Numbered from the stretch's first letter, positions 43,769-53,549 are shown. The stretch is DNA of 64,000 nt from Rhodobacteraceae bacterium Alg238-R152 (GCA_900537125.1 UNRJ01000005.1:372001-436000), one strand, 5' to 3'. The notes: generated by a model from the letters alone, not told the origin. Translations and numbers: made by a program.

Positions 43769-44483
43769 TCCCATCCTGAAACTTGAGGGCGTCTTCACCA
43801 ACATCGCCCAATATCACATCCTGCAGGGTGTTGAGCTGACCGTACCGCGCGGCGAAGTCACCATGCTTTTGGGCCGCAACGGCGTGGGCAAAACCACCAC
43901 GCTGCGCACCATCATCGGCCATTGGCGCGCCCATCAAGGCAGCGTCATGTTTGACGGTCAGGACATCACCAAACTGCCCACGCCGGCGATCGCCCGTGCG
44001 GGCATCGGCTTTGTGCCCGAAGACATGGGCATCTTTGCTGACCTGACAGTCGAGGAAAACATGATCCTCGCCGCTGTGTCAGGCGCAATTGACGACAACC
44101 GTCTGCAATGGCTCTTCACCGTCTTTCCCGCGCTGGAAACCTTCTGGAAAAAAGACGCAGGCACTTTGTCCGGCGGCCAAAAACAAATGCTGTCCATCGC
44201 CCGCGCCATGATCGAAGAGCGTGCGCTCTACCTAATTGACGAGCCGACCAAAGGCCTCGCCCCCGCGATCATCACCACCATGGCCCGCGCCATCAAAGAG
44301 CTGAAACAACAGGGGGCCTCGATTCTTTTGGTGGAGCAAAACTTTGCCGTGGCCAAAGCCCTAGGTGACAGCGCCAACGTCATGGATGACGGCCGCATGG
44401 CCTGGTCCGGCCAAATGGCAGAACTGACCCAAGATGCCGAGCTGCAAGAGCGGCTGATGGGCCTCAGCATGGAGGCCCACTGA
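43761..44483 (+). CDS. livF: ABC transporter ATP-binding protein, LivF-like
   Basis: A 240-residue ATPase: Walker A GRNGVGKTTTLR, signature TLSGGQKQMLSIARAM, Walker B YLIDEPTKGLAP. GIGFVPEDMGIFADLTVEEN is the LivF pattern. AGGAGG inside the end of livG provides the ribosome site. It pairs with LivG to power the importer. Confidence 0.92.
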   Translation: MSDPILKLEGVFTNIAQYHILQGVELTVPRGEVTMLLGRNGVGKTTTLRTIIGHWRAHQGSVMFDGQDITKLPTPAIARAGIGFVPEDMGIFADLTVEENMILAAVSGAIDDNRLQWLFTVFPALETFWKKDAGTLSGGQKQMLSIARAMIEERALYLIDEPTKGLAPAIITTMARAIKELKQQGASILLVEQNFAVAKALGDSANVMDDGRMAWSGQMAELTQDAELQERLMGLSMEAH

Positions 44484-44517
44484 TGCCAATGAACACACTT
44501 AAACTGGAGGTCCGCCC

Positions 44518-45549
44518 ATGAGCGCAGCCCCCAAACACGCCCCCACCATGGCGCAAATGTCCCTCGCGGAACGGCTTGCCCCCTATGCGCCGATCCTTTT
44601 GGTTGTCGGCCTTGTGATTGCCGGTTTCGTCGCCATCCCCGCGACCTCAAGCTGGCTCACGTTGACGGTTTCCGGCCTCGCCATGGGCATGATGATCTTC
44701 ATCATGGCCTCAGGCCTCACGCTGGTCTTTGGCCTGATGGACGTGATCAACTTCGGCCACGGCGCCTTTGTCTCCGTTGGGGCCTTTGTCGGCGTCTCTT
44801 TCCTGCTCCTGCTGGAGCACATGACCGGCGCGCCCAACTTGCTGTGGAACCTGACCGCGCTGATGGTTGCGATTGTTGGCGCCATGGCCGCCACCGGCCT
44901 CATGGGCTACGCCTTTGAGCGGGTGATTGTGAAGCCGGTCTACGGTCACCACCTCAAACAAATCTTGGTCACCATGGGCGGCCTGATCGTTGTCGAGCAA
45001 CTGATCATCGTGCTCTGGGGGCCGGAAGAGATCTACATCACCCGCCCCGAAGCGCTCAAAGGCGCAATCACCTTTGCAGGTGCCGCGCTTGAGAAATACC
45101 GGCTTGTGGCCGTTGCCATTGGCCTCGTGGTGTTTCTTGCCATGCGCTACACTCTACGCCGCACCAAAATCGGCCTGATCGTGCGGGCCGGTGTGGAAAA
45201 CGGCGAGATGGTGCAGGCGTTGGGCTACAACCTGCGCATGGTCTTCATTGGTGTCTTTGTTGCAGGTTCCGCGCTGGCCGGTCTCGGCGGCGTTTTGTGG
45301 GGCCTCTACCAGGAAGTCATCACCGCCCATATGGGCAACCAGACCATGATCCTTGTGTTTATTGTGGTGATCATCGGTGGGCTTGGCTCGGTCGAAGGCT
45401 GCTTCATCGGCGCGCTGATGGTGGGCTTGTTGCAAAACTATGTGGCCTTTCTGGAACCCAAAGCCGCCCTGATTTCCAACATCGCCCTGATGGTGGCGAT
45501 TCTGATGTGGCGCCCTATGGGCATGATCCCCGTGGTAAAGGCGAAATAG
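44518..45549 (+). CDS. livH: ABC transporter permease, LivH-like
   Basis: A 343-residue permease with about eight membrane helices. LTLVFGLMDVINFGHGAFVS (the LivH hallmark), and GLIVRAGVENGEMVQALGYN (the coupling loop to the ATPases) are visible, followed by GGLGSVEGCFIGALMVG. GGAGG precedes the start. Order J-G-F-H-M differs from the common J-H-M-G-F order. Confidence 0.92.
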   Translation: MSAAPKHAPTMAQMSLAERLAPYAPILLVVGLVIAGFVAIPATSSWLTLTVSGLAMGMMIFIMASGLTLVFGLMDVINFGHGAFVSVGAFVGVSFLLLLEHMTGAPNLLWNLTALMVAIVGAMAATGLMGYAFERVIVKPVYGHHLKQILVTMGGLIVVEQLIIVLWGPEEIYITRPEALKGAITFAGAALEKYRLVAVAIGLVVFLAMRYTLRRTKIGLIVRAGVENGEMVQALGYNLRMVFIGVFVAGSALAGLGGVLWGLYQEVITAHMGNQTMILVFIVVIIGGLGSVEGCFIGALMVGLLQNYVAFLEPKAALISNIALMVAILMWRPMGMIPVVKAK

Positions 45550-45551
45550 AC

Positions 45552-46607
45552 ATGCTGAAAACCCTTGTTTCCGGCGATACCCCGCGCTCGCCCATCCTTC
45601 TTGCGATCCTGATTGTGATCCTGATTTGCCTCGCTTTTGCGCCCTTCCTGTTCCCCGGCGTTCGCTCGGTCGACACCGCCGCCCGCATCTGCATCTTCAT
45701 CGTGCTGGTGGCCTCTTATGACCTGCTGCTAGGATATGGCGGGATCGTCAGCTTTGCTCACACCATGTTCTTTGGTCTTGGCGCCTACGGCGTGGCACTG
45801 GCGTCCACCCACATGGGCCGCGGCTTTGATGCGCTGCTGGTTGGCTCAGTTGCAGGCGCAGCTTTGGCCGCTCTCCTTGCTCTGGTGATCGGTCTCTTCA
45901 GCCTGCGTGTCCGCGCCATCTTCTTTGCCATGATCACCCTCGCCGTGGCCTCCGCTGTGGCCGTGCTGGTCAGCCAACTCTCCAGCCTCACAGGCGGTGA
46001 AGACGGCCTGTCCTTCAAAATCCCCCGCGCCTTAGGTCCAGCCTTCAAATTCATGGACGGCGAACTCTTCGGCGTGAAAGCCAACGGCAAACTGCTGAAA
46101 TACTACCTCGTCTTCATCTCCTGCTTTGTGCTGTTCCTGTTCATGCTGCGCGTGGTGAACTCACCTTTTGGCCGGGTGTTGCAAGCCATCCGCGAAAACG
46201 ACTTTCGGGCTGAGGCCATTGGTTACCGCGTGGTGCACTACCGCGTCGCCGCCACCTGTCTGTCCGCCGCCATCGCAGCCCTCGCAGGCGCGCTTTACGC
46301 CATCTGGCTGCGTTACGTTGGCCCGGACACCACGCTCTCCATGGAGATCATGATCGACATCCTGCTGATGGTGGTGATTGGCGGCATGGGCACTATGTAC
46401 GGGGCGGTGATTGGCGCGACCTTATTCGTGCTAGCGCAAAACTACCTGCAAAACGTGCTCAGCCTCGCAGGCGAAAGCGTCGCCAACCTGCCGCTCCTGC
46501 CAGACCTGCTGAACGCAGACCGCTGGCTTCTGTGGCTTGGCGTGCTCTTCATCCTGTCGGTCTACTTCTTCCCCACAGGCATTGTTGGTCGCCTGCGCGG
46601 GAAGTAA
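45552..46607 (+). CDS. livM: ABC transporter permease, LivM-like
   Basis: A 351-residue permease. DLLLGYGGIVSFAHTMFFGL is the LivM hallmark, SPFGRVLQAIRENDFRAEAI is the coupling loop, and GGMGTMYGAVIGATLFVLAQ is near the end. It starts two bases after livH and completes the importer. Confidence 0.92.
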   Translation: MLKTLVSGDTPRSPILLAILIVILICLAFAPFLFPGVRSVDTAARICIFIVLVASYDLLLGYGGIVSFAHTMFFGLGAYGVALASTHMGRGFDALLVGSVAGAALAALLALVIGLFSLRVRAIFFAMITLAVASAVAVLVSQLSSLTGGEDGLSFKIPRALGPAFKFMDGELFGVKANGKLLKYYLVFISCFVLFLFMLRVVNSPFGRVLQAIRENDFRAEAIGYRVVHYRVAATCLSAAIAALAGALYAIWLRYVGPDTTLSMEIMIDILLMVVIGGMGTMYGAVIGATLFVLAQNYLQNVLSLAGESVANLPLLPDLLNADRWLLWLGVLFILSVYFFPTGIVGRLRGK

Positions 46608-46621
46608 CCGTCAGCCCTTGC

Positions 46622-46666
46622 ATTTCCCCGTCGCTTGCGGTCCTGTCACCGCTGCGATGGGGAGAT
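46622..46666 (+). promoter_or_regulatory. Hairpin covering the ribosome site of the MFS gene
   Basis: ATTTCCCCGTCGC (46622-46634) can pair with GCGATGGGGAGAT (46654-46666) over 13 positions with two G-T pairs. The right arm contains the GGGGAGAT ribosome binding site of the gene starting at 46674. It lies directly after livM, so it could gate translation of the MFS gene or weaken read-through. Confidence 0.5.
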
Positions 46667-46673
46667 AGTTAAC

Positions 46674-47846
46674 ATGCGCATTGATTTGATTCTGTTGTGC
46701 CTGGCCTATGTGCTGAGCCAGTTCTTCCGCGCCTTCCTTGCGGTGCTCACCCAAGTGCTTGAGACCGACATCGGTGCCACACCCGCAGACCTCGCTTTTG
46801 CCTCCGGCCTCTGGTTCATTGTGTTTGCCGCAATGCAAATCCCAGTTGGGGCCGCCTTGGACAGCATTGGCCCCCGCCGCACCTCAGCGCTTCTGTTGCT
46901 GATCGGCGGCGGAGGCGGCGCAGCACTTTTTGCCATGGCCACCACACCGTTGCATGTTGCCATTGCCATGGGGCTGATTGGCGTCGGCTGTGCGCCCGTT
47001 TTGATGGCGAGCTACTTCATCTTCGCCCGCATGTATCCGCCTGCCCGCTTTGCCACATTGGCCGCGCTCATGCTGGGCGTCGGCTCTGTTGGCAACCTGA
47101 TCGCCGCCTACCCCACCGCTTGGGCTGCCGAAACCATCGGTTGGCGCGCCACGCTCTGGGTGTTGGCTGCGATCAGCTCCAGCATCGCAGTCGGCCTCTG
47201 GGCCTTGGTGCAAGACCCACCCAAAGCCAATGGCACCGAAAAAGGCTCCGTGCTGGACCTCCTGAAAATCCCAGCCCTGTGGCTGTTGTTCCCGCTGATG
47301 TTTGTGAACTACATGCCCGCCGCAGGCATCCGCGGGCTGTGGATTGGCCCGTACCTATCAGACGTCTTTACCCTGACCACCAGCGAAATTGGCCAAGCCA
47401 CGCTGGTCATGGGCCTCGCCATGATCTGTGGCACATTTTGTTACGGCCCTGCCGATCGCATCTTTGGCACCCGCAAATGGGTCATCATCGCGGGCAGCGT
47501 CACCGGAGCGACAGCCCTCACCGCCCTCGCCGTCTTCACCGACGTGAGCGCCCTACGCTCGGTCCTCTTTATGTCGGTGGTTGGCTTCTGCGGCGCCGCC
47601 TTCCCGGTCCTCATCGCCCACGCCCGCAGCTTTTTTCCGGAGCATCTCACCGGGCGCGGAGTGACGCTGATGAACCTGTTTGGCATCGGCGGCGTGGGTG
47701 TGATGCAGTTTGGCTCCGGCAAGTTGCACAACGCCATTGCCCCCACCAGCCCACTGTTGGCCTACCAAACTCTATTTGGCGTGATGGCGGCCTGTGTGTT
47801 TCTCGGAGCTTTGATTTACTGCTTCTCACAAGACCGAATGGATTGA
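46674..47846 (+). CDS. MFS transporter
   Basis: A 390-residue protein with about twelve membrane helices. Motif A-like AALDSIGPRRTSALLLLIGG and FARMYPPARFATLAALMLGV place it in the major facilitator superfamily. ATG at 46674 follows GGGGAGAT, which can be masked by the hairpin at 46622-46666. It is 66 bases after livM and may be read from the same message; its substrate is unknown. Confidence 0.88.
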   Translation: MRIDLILLCLAYVLSQFFRAFLAVLTQVLETDIGATPADLAFASGLWFIVFAAMQIPVGAALDSIGPRRTSALLLLIGGGGGAALFAMATTPLHVAIAMGLIGVGCAPVLMASYFIFARMYPPARFATLAALMLGVGSVGNLIAAYPTAWAAETIGWRATLWVLAAISSSIAVGLWALVQDPPKANGTEKGSVLDLLKIPALWLLFPLMFVNYMPAAGIRGLWIGPYLSDVFTLTTSEIGQATLVMGLAMICGTFCYGPADRIFGTRKWVIIAGSVTGATALTALAVFTDVSALRSVLFMSVVGFCGAAFPVLIAHARSFFPEHLTGRGVTLMNLFGIGGVGVMQFGSGKLHNAIAPTSPLLAYQTLFGVMAACVFLGALIYCFSQDRMD

Positions 47847-47977
47847 TCAAAACCCGCACCTCAAACGCATAGATCGCAAAACGGAATAGGCCCCATAAGC
47901 AATTTCCCTTGCCCGCCCCCTTTTTTCTTGGGCCAAACAGGGCTAAGAGAGCGCGTCGTTAGAAATGGAGACCTCAG

Positions 47978-49000
47978 ATGGGTTATCGCATCGTCGTCGC
48001 TGGCGCCACGGGCAACGTGGGCCGCGAAATGCTGAACATTCTGGAGGAACGTCAGTTCCCCGTGGATGAGATCGCTGTATTGGCAAGCCGCCGCAGCCAG
48101 GGCACCGAGGTCACCTTCGCCGACAAAACCCTGAAAATTCAGGACATTGATCAGTTTGACTTTGCGGGTTGGGACATGGCGCTGTTTGCCATCGGCTCTG
48201 ACGCGACAAAGAAATATGCCCCCATCGCAGCAGCGGCCAACTGTGTCGTGATCGACAACAGCTCTCTCTACCGCTACGATCCGGACGTGCCGCTGATCGT
48301 GCCAGAGTGCAACGCCGACGCGATCCACGGCTATTCCAAGAAAAACATCATCGCCAACCCAAACTGCTCCACCGCGCAGATGGTTGTCGCGCTGAAGCCA
48401 TTGCATGATCGCGCCAAAATCAAACGCGTGGTGGTCTCCACCTATCAATCCGTGTCCGGCTCCGGCAAAGAGGCCATGGACGAGCTCTGGGATCAGACCA
48501 AAGCGGTCTACAACCCAACCTCTGACGTGCCCGCCAAAGTCTACACCAAAGAGATCGCGTTTAACGTGATCCCGCACATCGATGTGTTCATGGAAGACGG
48601 CTCCACCAAAGAAGAGTGGAAAATGGTGGCCGAGACCAAAAAAATCATCGACACCAAAATCAAAGTCACCGCCACCTGCGTGCGCGTGCCGGTCTTTGTA
48701 GGCCACTCCGAATCCATCAACATCGAATTCGAAGAGTTTCTGGACGAGGACGAAGCCCGTGACATCCTGCGCGAAAGCCCGGGTATCATGGTGATCGACA
48801 AGCGCGAAGACGGCGGCTACGTCACCCCCAAAGAGTGCGTTGGCGATTTTGCCACCTTCATCTCGCGCATCCGTCAGGACAGCACGCTCGACAATGGCCT
48901 GAACCTCTGGTGCGTGTCTGACAACCTGCGCAAGGGCGCGGCGTTGAACGCCGTGCAGATTGCCGAGACCCTGGGCCGAGAAGTGCTCAAAAAAGGCTAA
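47978..49000 (+). CDS. asd: Aspartate-semialdehyde dehydrogenase
   Basis: A 340-residue enzyme of lysine, threonine and methionine biosynthesis. YRIVVAGATGNVGREMLNIL is the NADP-binding start, catalytic Cys130 sits in ANPNCSTAQMVVALKPLHD, and VSTYQSVSGSGKEAMDEL plus RVPVFVGHSESINIEFE hold substrate-binding and catalytic residues. The length is normal. GGAG lies upstream and a clear terminator follows. Confidence 0.97.
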   Translation: MGYRIVVAGATGNVGREMLNILEERQFPVDEIAVLASRRSQGTEVTFADKTLKIQDIDQFDFAGWDMALFAIGSDATKKYAPIAAAANCVVIDNSSLYRYDPDVPLIVPECNADAIHGYSKKNIIANPNCSTAQMVVALKPLHDRAKIKRVVVSTYQSVSGSGKEAMDELWDQTKAVYNPTSDVPAKVYTKEIAFNVIPHIDVFMEDGSTKEEWKMVAETKKIIDTKIKVTATCVRVPVFVGHSESINIEFEEFLDEDEARDILRESPGIMVIDKREDGGYVTPKECVGDFATFISRIRQDSTLDNGLNLWCVSDNLRKGAALNAVQIAETLGREVLKKG

Positions 49001-49022
49001 GCCCTTTACACAACCAATTGCT

Positions 49023-49048
49023 AAGGGCGTCCTCGCGGGCGCCCTTTT
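49023..49048 (+). terminator. Intrinsic terminator after asd
   Basis: AAGGGCG (49023-49029) pairs with CGCCCTT (49040-49046), followed by a short T run. It lies 22 bases after the asd stop codon. Confidence 0.82.
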
Positions 49049-49170
49049 GCTTGCGCGATGTCTGGCGCATGTCCGGCAACTCCCCGCCCAAGCCTTCCCA
49101 ACACACAAAGCTGACTTGCCACTCTCCGCTGTCCGTGTTGGTCTCACGTCAAACAACACACAGGTGATTG

Positions 49171-50811
49171 ATGAAACACGTGATTTTTGCCACAGCTCTT
49201 TTTCCACTGGCCACCCCGCTTTGGGCAGACGACATCCGCCTCAATGCCCCAGTCACAGCAGCCACGCTTTATTCCGAAGGCGCAACCCTGACCCGCGAAG
49301 TCCCATTTTCCGCGCCAGCAGGCACCCATGACATCTTGATCGCCAACCTACCAGAAAGCCTCGACCCGATGTCGGTACGCGTGGCTTTGGACGGGGCCAA
49401 ACTTGGCGCCGTCACCGTGCGTCACGAACGCACTCTACCCAACGCACAAGAGGACAGCCCTGAGCTAACCGCTGCCAAAGCCGCACTGGAACAAGCAGAA
49501 ACAGATCTGCGCGCCGCCGAAGACGCCCGCGCTGATGTGCTCATGACCGCCGAAGCCGCCAAAGCCCGCCTTGCCTATCTGTCAACGTTACAAGGCCCCA
49601 CGGACACAGCGGCAACGCCTGACACCATCACCGCCACGCTGGCCTTGATCGGGCAAGAAACCCTTTCCGCCCGTCAGGACATCGCAACGGCTGAACGCGA
49701 AGCTCGCGCCTCCATCAAGCCCTTAAAAGAGTTGCAAGAGGCCTATGCAGACGCGCGCCAATTGGTCGACGCGCTGACCCCCAGTGCAAGCGACAACGCC
49801 ATGCTGGCGATCTCGATCTCTGCAGACGCCGCCACCGAAGGCACACTTACCCTGACCCATCTCACACAATTTGCCCGCTGGGTGCCGGCCTATGATGTGC
49901 ACCTCAACAACGTCGAGACGCCGCAATTAAACATCGACAGAGGTGCCTTTGTCAGCCAATTCACCGACGAGGATTGGACCGACGTCGCCATCACCCTCTC
50001 CACCAGCCGTCCGGACGCGCAATCGGACCCTAGCACCCTTTACCCCTGGCGACGCCAGATTGAGGAAAAGCAACCTGCACGACCCAAAACCGCAGGCCGT
50101 CTCGCGGAGCTCAGCATGTCAGAGCAGCCTATGGCGGAACCGGCCATGGTAGAAGATTCGGCGGGCTATGCCGCCAGCCATTCATTTGGCGACGGCATCA
50201 ACGCCACCTACGTCTATCCGACCCCCGTGTCCGTATCCTCCGCCTCCGACGCGCTGCACCTTGCACTTGGCACCTTGGAGCTGACCCCAGACACCTATGC
50301 CTTCGCCAATCCCATGCGCGACGAAACCGCCTTCCTGATGGCGGAGGTCACAAACGATGCAGGCGAATTGATCCTGCCAAGCTATGAGGCCAACTTCTTC
50401 ATCAACGGCACCTATATCGGCCAACAGAACATGCCGCTTATCGCGGAGGGTGACGTCGTCGACTTCTCCTTTGGTCCGATCAATGGTCTGCGCCTGTCGG
50501 ACAAAGTCACCCACAAAGTCACCGGTGACAAAGGTGTGCTCACCACCCGCAACGAGCAAAGCGAAACCCGCGTGCTCACGGTGGAAAACCTCACCACCCG
50601 CGACTGGGATCTGCGCCTGCTGGGTCGCGTGCCATATAGCGAGCAGGAAGACCTTGAGATCACGCATCAAGCCGCGCCAACGCCGACGCAAACCAACTAC
50701 GAAGACCAGCGTGGCATTCTGCTGTGGGAGCGGACGCTTGATGCAGGCGAGAGTTTTGAAGTCGAATTGGCCCACAAAATTCAGTGGCCGTCAGAAATGA
50801 TTCTGCGCTAA
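49171..50811 (+). CDS. MuiA-family protein (DUF4139)
   Basis: A 546-residue exported protein with a signal peptide ending near Ala19 (ATPLWA/DD). The N-terminal DUF4140-like part includes VTAATLYSEGATLTREVPF, followed by an Ala/Glu-rich coiled coil at about residues 95-200. The C-terminal DUF4139 part contains ARWVPAYDVHL, the FINGTYIGQQNMPLIAEG segment and DQRGILLWERTLDAGES. Named after the mucoidy inhibitor A homologue; biochemical role unknown. ATG at 49171 is used; TTG one codon earlier is unlikely. Confidence 0.88.
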   Translation: MKHVIFATALFPLATPLWADDIRLNAPVTAATLYSEGATLTREVPFSAPAGTHDILIANLPESLDPMSVRVALDGAKLGAVTVRHERTLPNAQEDSPELTAAKAALEQAETDLRAAEDARADVLMTAEAAKARLAYLSTLQGPTDTAATPDTITATLALIGQETLSARQDIATAEREARASIKPLKELQEAYADARQLVDALTPSASDNAMLAISISADAATEGTLTLTHLTQFARWVPAYDVHLNNVETPQLNIDRGAFVSQFTDEDWTDVAITLSTSRPDAQSDPSTLYPWRRQIEEKQPARPKTAGRLAELSMSEQPMAEPAMVEDSAGYAASHSFGDGINATYVYPTPVSVSSASDALHLALGTLELTPDTYAFANPMRDETAFLMAEVTNDAGELILPSYEANFFINGTYIGQQNMPLIAEGDVVDFSFGPINGLRLSDKVTHKVTGDKGVLTTRNEQSETRVLTVENLTTRDWDLRLLGRVPYSEQEDLEITHQAAPTPTQTNYEDQRGILLWERTLDAGESFEVELAHKIQWPSEMILR

Positions 50812-50827
50812 CCGGCGCCTCCACGTG

Positions 50828-50860
50828 AAAAAAAGCCCGCGTAATTCGCGGGCTTTTTAA
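50828..50860. terminator. Bidirectional intrinsic terminator (muiA-like / carbonic anhydrase)
   Basis: AAAAAGCCCGCG and CGCGGGCTTTTT form a perfect 12-pair stem with a TAATT loop between convergent genes. A and T runs on both sides make it work in either direction. Confidence 0.93.
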
Positions 50861-50890
50861 GTACTAAGTTCGAATGCAAACCGGAATGGT

Positions 50891-51541
50891 TTAAACCTGC
50901 GAAAATCCGTCTTTGCCGCTGTCATAGGCCTCAAGCCCGCCCTCAGCGATGTTGTGCCACAACCCGTGCAACGTCAGCGCACCGGCATCCACTCGTTCTT
51001 TCACAAATGGGAATGTCATCAGGTTGTCCAGCGACACCAGCACCGACCGTTTCTCCAACGCTCGTGCCTGTTCTGCGCTGTCTTCAATGTCCGCCACATC
51101 CTCATAACCTGGACGCAAAACATCCATCCAGCGACCAACAAAGCTGTCTTTGGCTTCCAACGCCGGGGCGTTGCCTTTACACATATCAATGCAGCCCTGA
51201 ACCCCGCCACACTGGCTATGGCCCAGCACAATAACATGCGCGACCTTAAGCGCGGTGACCGCATATTCCACAGCCGCACTGGTGCCGTGCTGATTGCCAT
51301 CCGGCTTAAACGGCGGCACCAAATTGGCAATATTGCGGTGAATAAAGAATTCACCTTGGTCAGCGCCAAAGATCGACGTTACGTGCACGCGGCTGTCACA
51401 ACAGCTGATAATCATCGCACGGGGATGCTGTCCTTCGGTGCCCAAATGACGATACCAGCTCTGGTTCTCTTCATAGGTTGTGGCCTTCCACCCTTGGTAT
51501 CGTTGCACCAAATACGTTGGCAGGGGTTTTACATGATCCAT
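50891..51541 (-). CDS. Beta-class carbonic anhydrase
   Basis: A 216-residue beta carbonic anhydrase that interconverts CO2 and bicarbonate. Zinc ligands are Cys48 (SCCDSRV, with the Asp49-Arg51 dyad), His108 and Cys111 (LGHSQCGGVQG). IHRNIANLVPPF and AAVEYAVTALKV fit the family. It is divergent from a small conserved hypothetical gene, with 150 bases of promoter space. Confidence 0.95.
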   Translation of the reverse strand: MDHVKPLPTYLVQRYQGWKATTYEENQSWYRHLGTEGQHPRAMIISCCDSRVHVTSIFGADQGEFFIHRNIANLVPPFKPDGNQHGTSAAVEYAVTALKVAHVIVLGHSQCGGVQGCIDMCKGNAPALEAKDSFVGRWMDVLRPGYEDVADIEDSAEQARALEKRSVLVSLDNLMTFPFVKERVDAGALTLHGLWHNIAEGGLEAYDSGKDGFSQV

Positions 51542-51691
51542 GGATTCTCCTCACGCGGTTTCAGGGGGAATAGTGCATATTTATCAGTAATTCGAGGGAT
51601 AATCACGCCCCCTAGAAACCATTTGAGAAGGTTTCCCCGCCAATGATGTTCCTAACCGTCAGGGGTGAAACGGATAACTATAGGGTGAGAT

Positions 51692-52072
51692 ATGTCACAG
51701 GTGGCAAAACTAATATTAAGCGAGCAGGCCGTCGTCGATCAAGACGAACTGGCCCGTGTCTTTATACGCATGAATCCAGATGAGGCCGAAGAGACCTTCA
51801 TGGGGCTGATCAAGTCACTGACAGATCACCTCGCGATGGCCGAGCATCATCTGAATGCCGACAATCTGTCGGAATTGGCGGACACCATGTCTTTGGTCGA
51901 GCTGATAGCCGGACGTCTTTGCATGACCGCGCTTTCGCAGGTCGCGGGCGACGTGGTGCTCTGCTGTGATCGCGGCGATCACGTGGCTCTGGCAGCCACC
52001 CAAGCCCGCCTGATCCGGGTTGGCGAAGGTGCGTTGCGCGAAATTTGGGATCTGAAGCGCACCTACATCTGA
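51692..52072 (+). CDS. Conserved hypothetical protein
   Basis: A 126-residue soluble, probably all-helical protein. The run AVVDQDELARVFIRMNPDEAEETF followed by a helical hairpin and CMTALSQVAGDVVLCCDRGD reads as a real gene, but I do not recognise the family. AGGGTGAG precedes the ATG. The central part (MGLIKSLTDHLAMAEHHLNA) could be a response-regulator or two-component accessory helix pair. Divergent from carbonic anhydrase. Confidence 0.68.
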   Translation: MSQVAKLILSEQAVVDQDELARVFIRMNPDEAEETFMGLIKSLTDHLAMAEHHLNADNLSELADTMSLVELIAGRLCMTALSQVAGDVVLCCDRGDHVALAATQARLIRVGEGALREIWDLKRTYI

Positions 52073-52157
52073 ATGGCGCGCCAATCCTGCTTGCAGGGGG
52101 CGCACCAACCGTTAGGCTGTAGGTCGAACAGCTTACGACCGGTCAGAAAGGTGCGCC

Positions 52158-53549
52158 ATGTCCCTCACATTTGCTTCCGCGGAAAGCAGCTCCGCCATTC
52201 CTTTGCATGTGGTGGACAACAACAGCTTTGACGCCTGGCGCGATACACAGCCTCAGGCCGCACGCACTTATCTGATCACAACAGGTTTCAAGCCCGCCAT
52301 TGGCAAATCCCTCCTGATTCCTGATGCGCAAGGCGCACCACTGATGGCGGTGGTTGGATTTGGCACTGCGCAGACCCGCGCGCGGGGTCGATTTGCGTTG
52401 GCCGCCGCTGCCGCATCCCTGCCCGCGGGCACATACTCTCTTGTCGGTGGTCTGCCCGCAGGCGATCTGGAAACCGAAGCCCTCGGCTGGCTCTTGTCCC
52501 AATACGCCTTTGATCGCTACGCCAAAGCCTCCGGCACGAGCGCCCAACTAATCTGCCCCCACGGCGTGGATAAAGCCAAAGTTGAAGCCAAGGCCGCTGG
52601 CGAAGCCCTGACGCGCGATCTGATCAACACACCTGCTTCTGACATGGGCCCGCAAGAGCTAGAAGACGCCACCCGCGCCCTCGCTTTAAACTATGGCGCC
52701 ATTTGCACCGTGACCAAAGGTGCCGCCCTGCTGGAACAGAACTTCCCGATGATCCACGCCGTGGGCCGCGCCGCCGCCGAGCACCGCGCGCCGCGCCTGA
52801 TCGATATGCGCTGGGGCAGCGACGGGCCAACACTCACCTTGGTTGGCAAAGGCGTGTGTTTTGATACCGGTGGGTTGAACCTCAAACCCGGTGGTTCCAT
52901 GGCACTGATGAAAAAAGATATGGGCGGCTCCGCCACCGTGCTTGGCCTTGCGCAAATGATCATGGCGCTGAATCTACCGTTGCAGTTGCGCGTCCTGATC
53001 CCCGCCGTGGAAAACTCTGTCTCCGGCGACAGCTTCCGCCCCGGCGACATCTTGACCGCCCGCAATGGCCTCACGGTGGAGATCAACAACACCGACGCCG
53101 AAGGCCGCCTTGTGCTGGCCGACGCGCTGGCCTTGGGCTCTGAAGAAAATCCCGACATGATGCTTTCCATGGCCACCCTCACCGGCGCCGCCCGCGTGGC
53201 CGTGGGCCCTGACCTCTCGCCGTATTACACGGATGACCCAGATTTCGTGTCCGTGCTGGAAACCGCCGCCACCGCTGTCGCGGACCCTGTCTGGCGCATG
53301 CCGTTCTGGGAGCCTTATGAGAAAATGATCGAACCGGGCATTGCAGACCTCGACAACGCGCCCGCGGGCGGCTTTGCCGGCTCTATCACCGCCGCGCTTT
53401 TCCTGCGCCGCTTTGCCAAAGACCAACGCTATGCACATTTTGACATTTACGGCTGGAACCCAACCCCATCCCCCGCCCGCCCCAAAGGTGGCGTTGGCAT
53501 GGGCGCCCGCGCGATCCTCGCCGCCTTGCCGGAGGTTCTGTCCCTCTGA
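52158..53549 (+). CDS. Leucyl aminopeptidase family protein (M17)
   Basis: A 463-residue cytosolic metallo-aminopeptidase. The C-terminal catalytic domain shows VGKGVCFDTGGLNLKPG, MKKDMGGSATVLG and the diagnostic INNTDAEGRLVLADAL (Asn311 to Leu318 as NTDAEGRL region), which hold the two-metal ligands. The N-terminal domain is shortened compared with PepA. It overlaps the NlpC/P60 gene by one base, and that gene overlaps agmatinase by four: one operon. Confidence 0.93.
   Translation: MSLTFASAESSSAIPLHVVDNNSFDAWRDTQPQAARTYLITTGFKPAIGKSLLIPDAQGAPLMAVVGFGTAQTRARGRFALAAAAASLPAGTYSLVGGLPAGDLETEALGWLLSQYAFDRYAKASGTSAQLICPHGVDKAKVEAKAAGEALTRDLINTPASDMGPQELEDATRALALNYGAICTVTKGAALLEQNFPMIHAVGRAAAEHRAPRLIDMRWGSDGPTLTLVGKGVCFDTGGLNLKPGGSMALMKKDMGGSATVLGLAQMIMALNLPLQLRVLIPAVENSVSGDSFRPGDILTARNGLTVEINNTDAEGRLVLADALALGSEENPDMMLSMATLTGAARVAVGPDLSPYYTDDPDFVSVLETAATAVADPVWRMPFWEPYEKMIEPGIADLDNAPAGGFAGSITAALFLRRFAKDQRYAHFDIYGWNPTPSPARPKGGVGMGARAILAALPEVLSL

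Noticed and set aside
47861-49207. 448-codon open frame antisense to asd
   Set aside because: Shadow frame produced by GC-rich codon bias; asd is certain.
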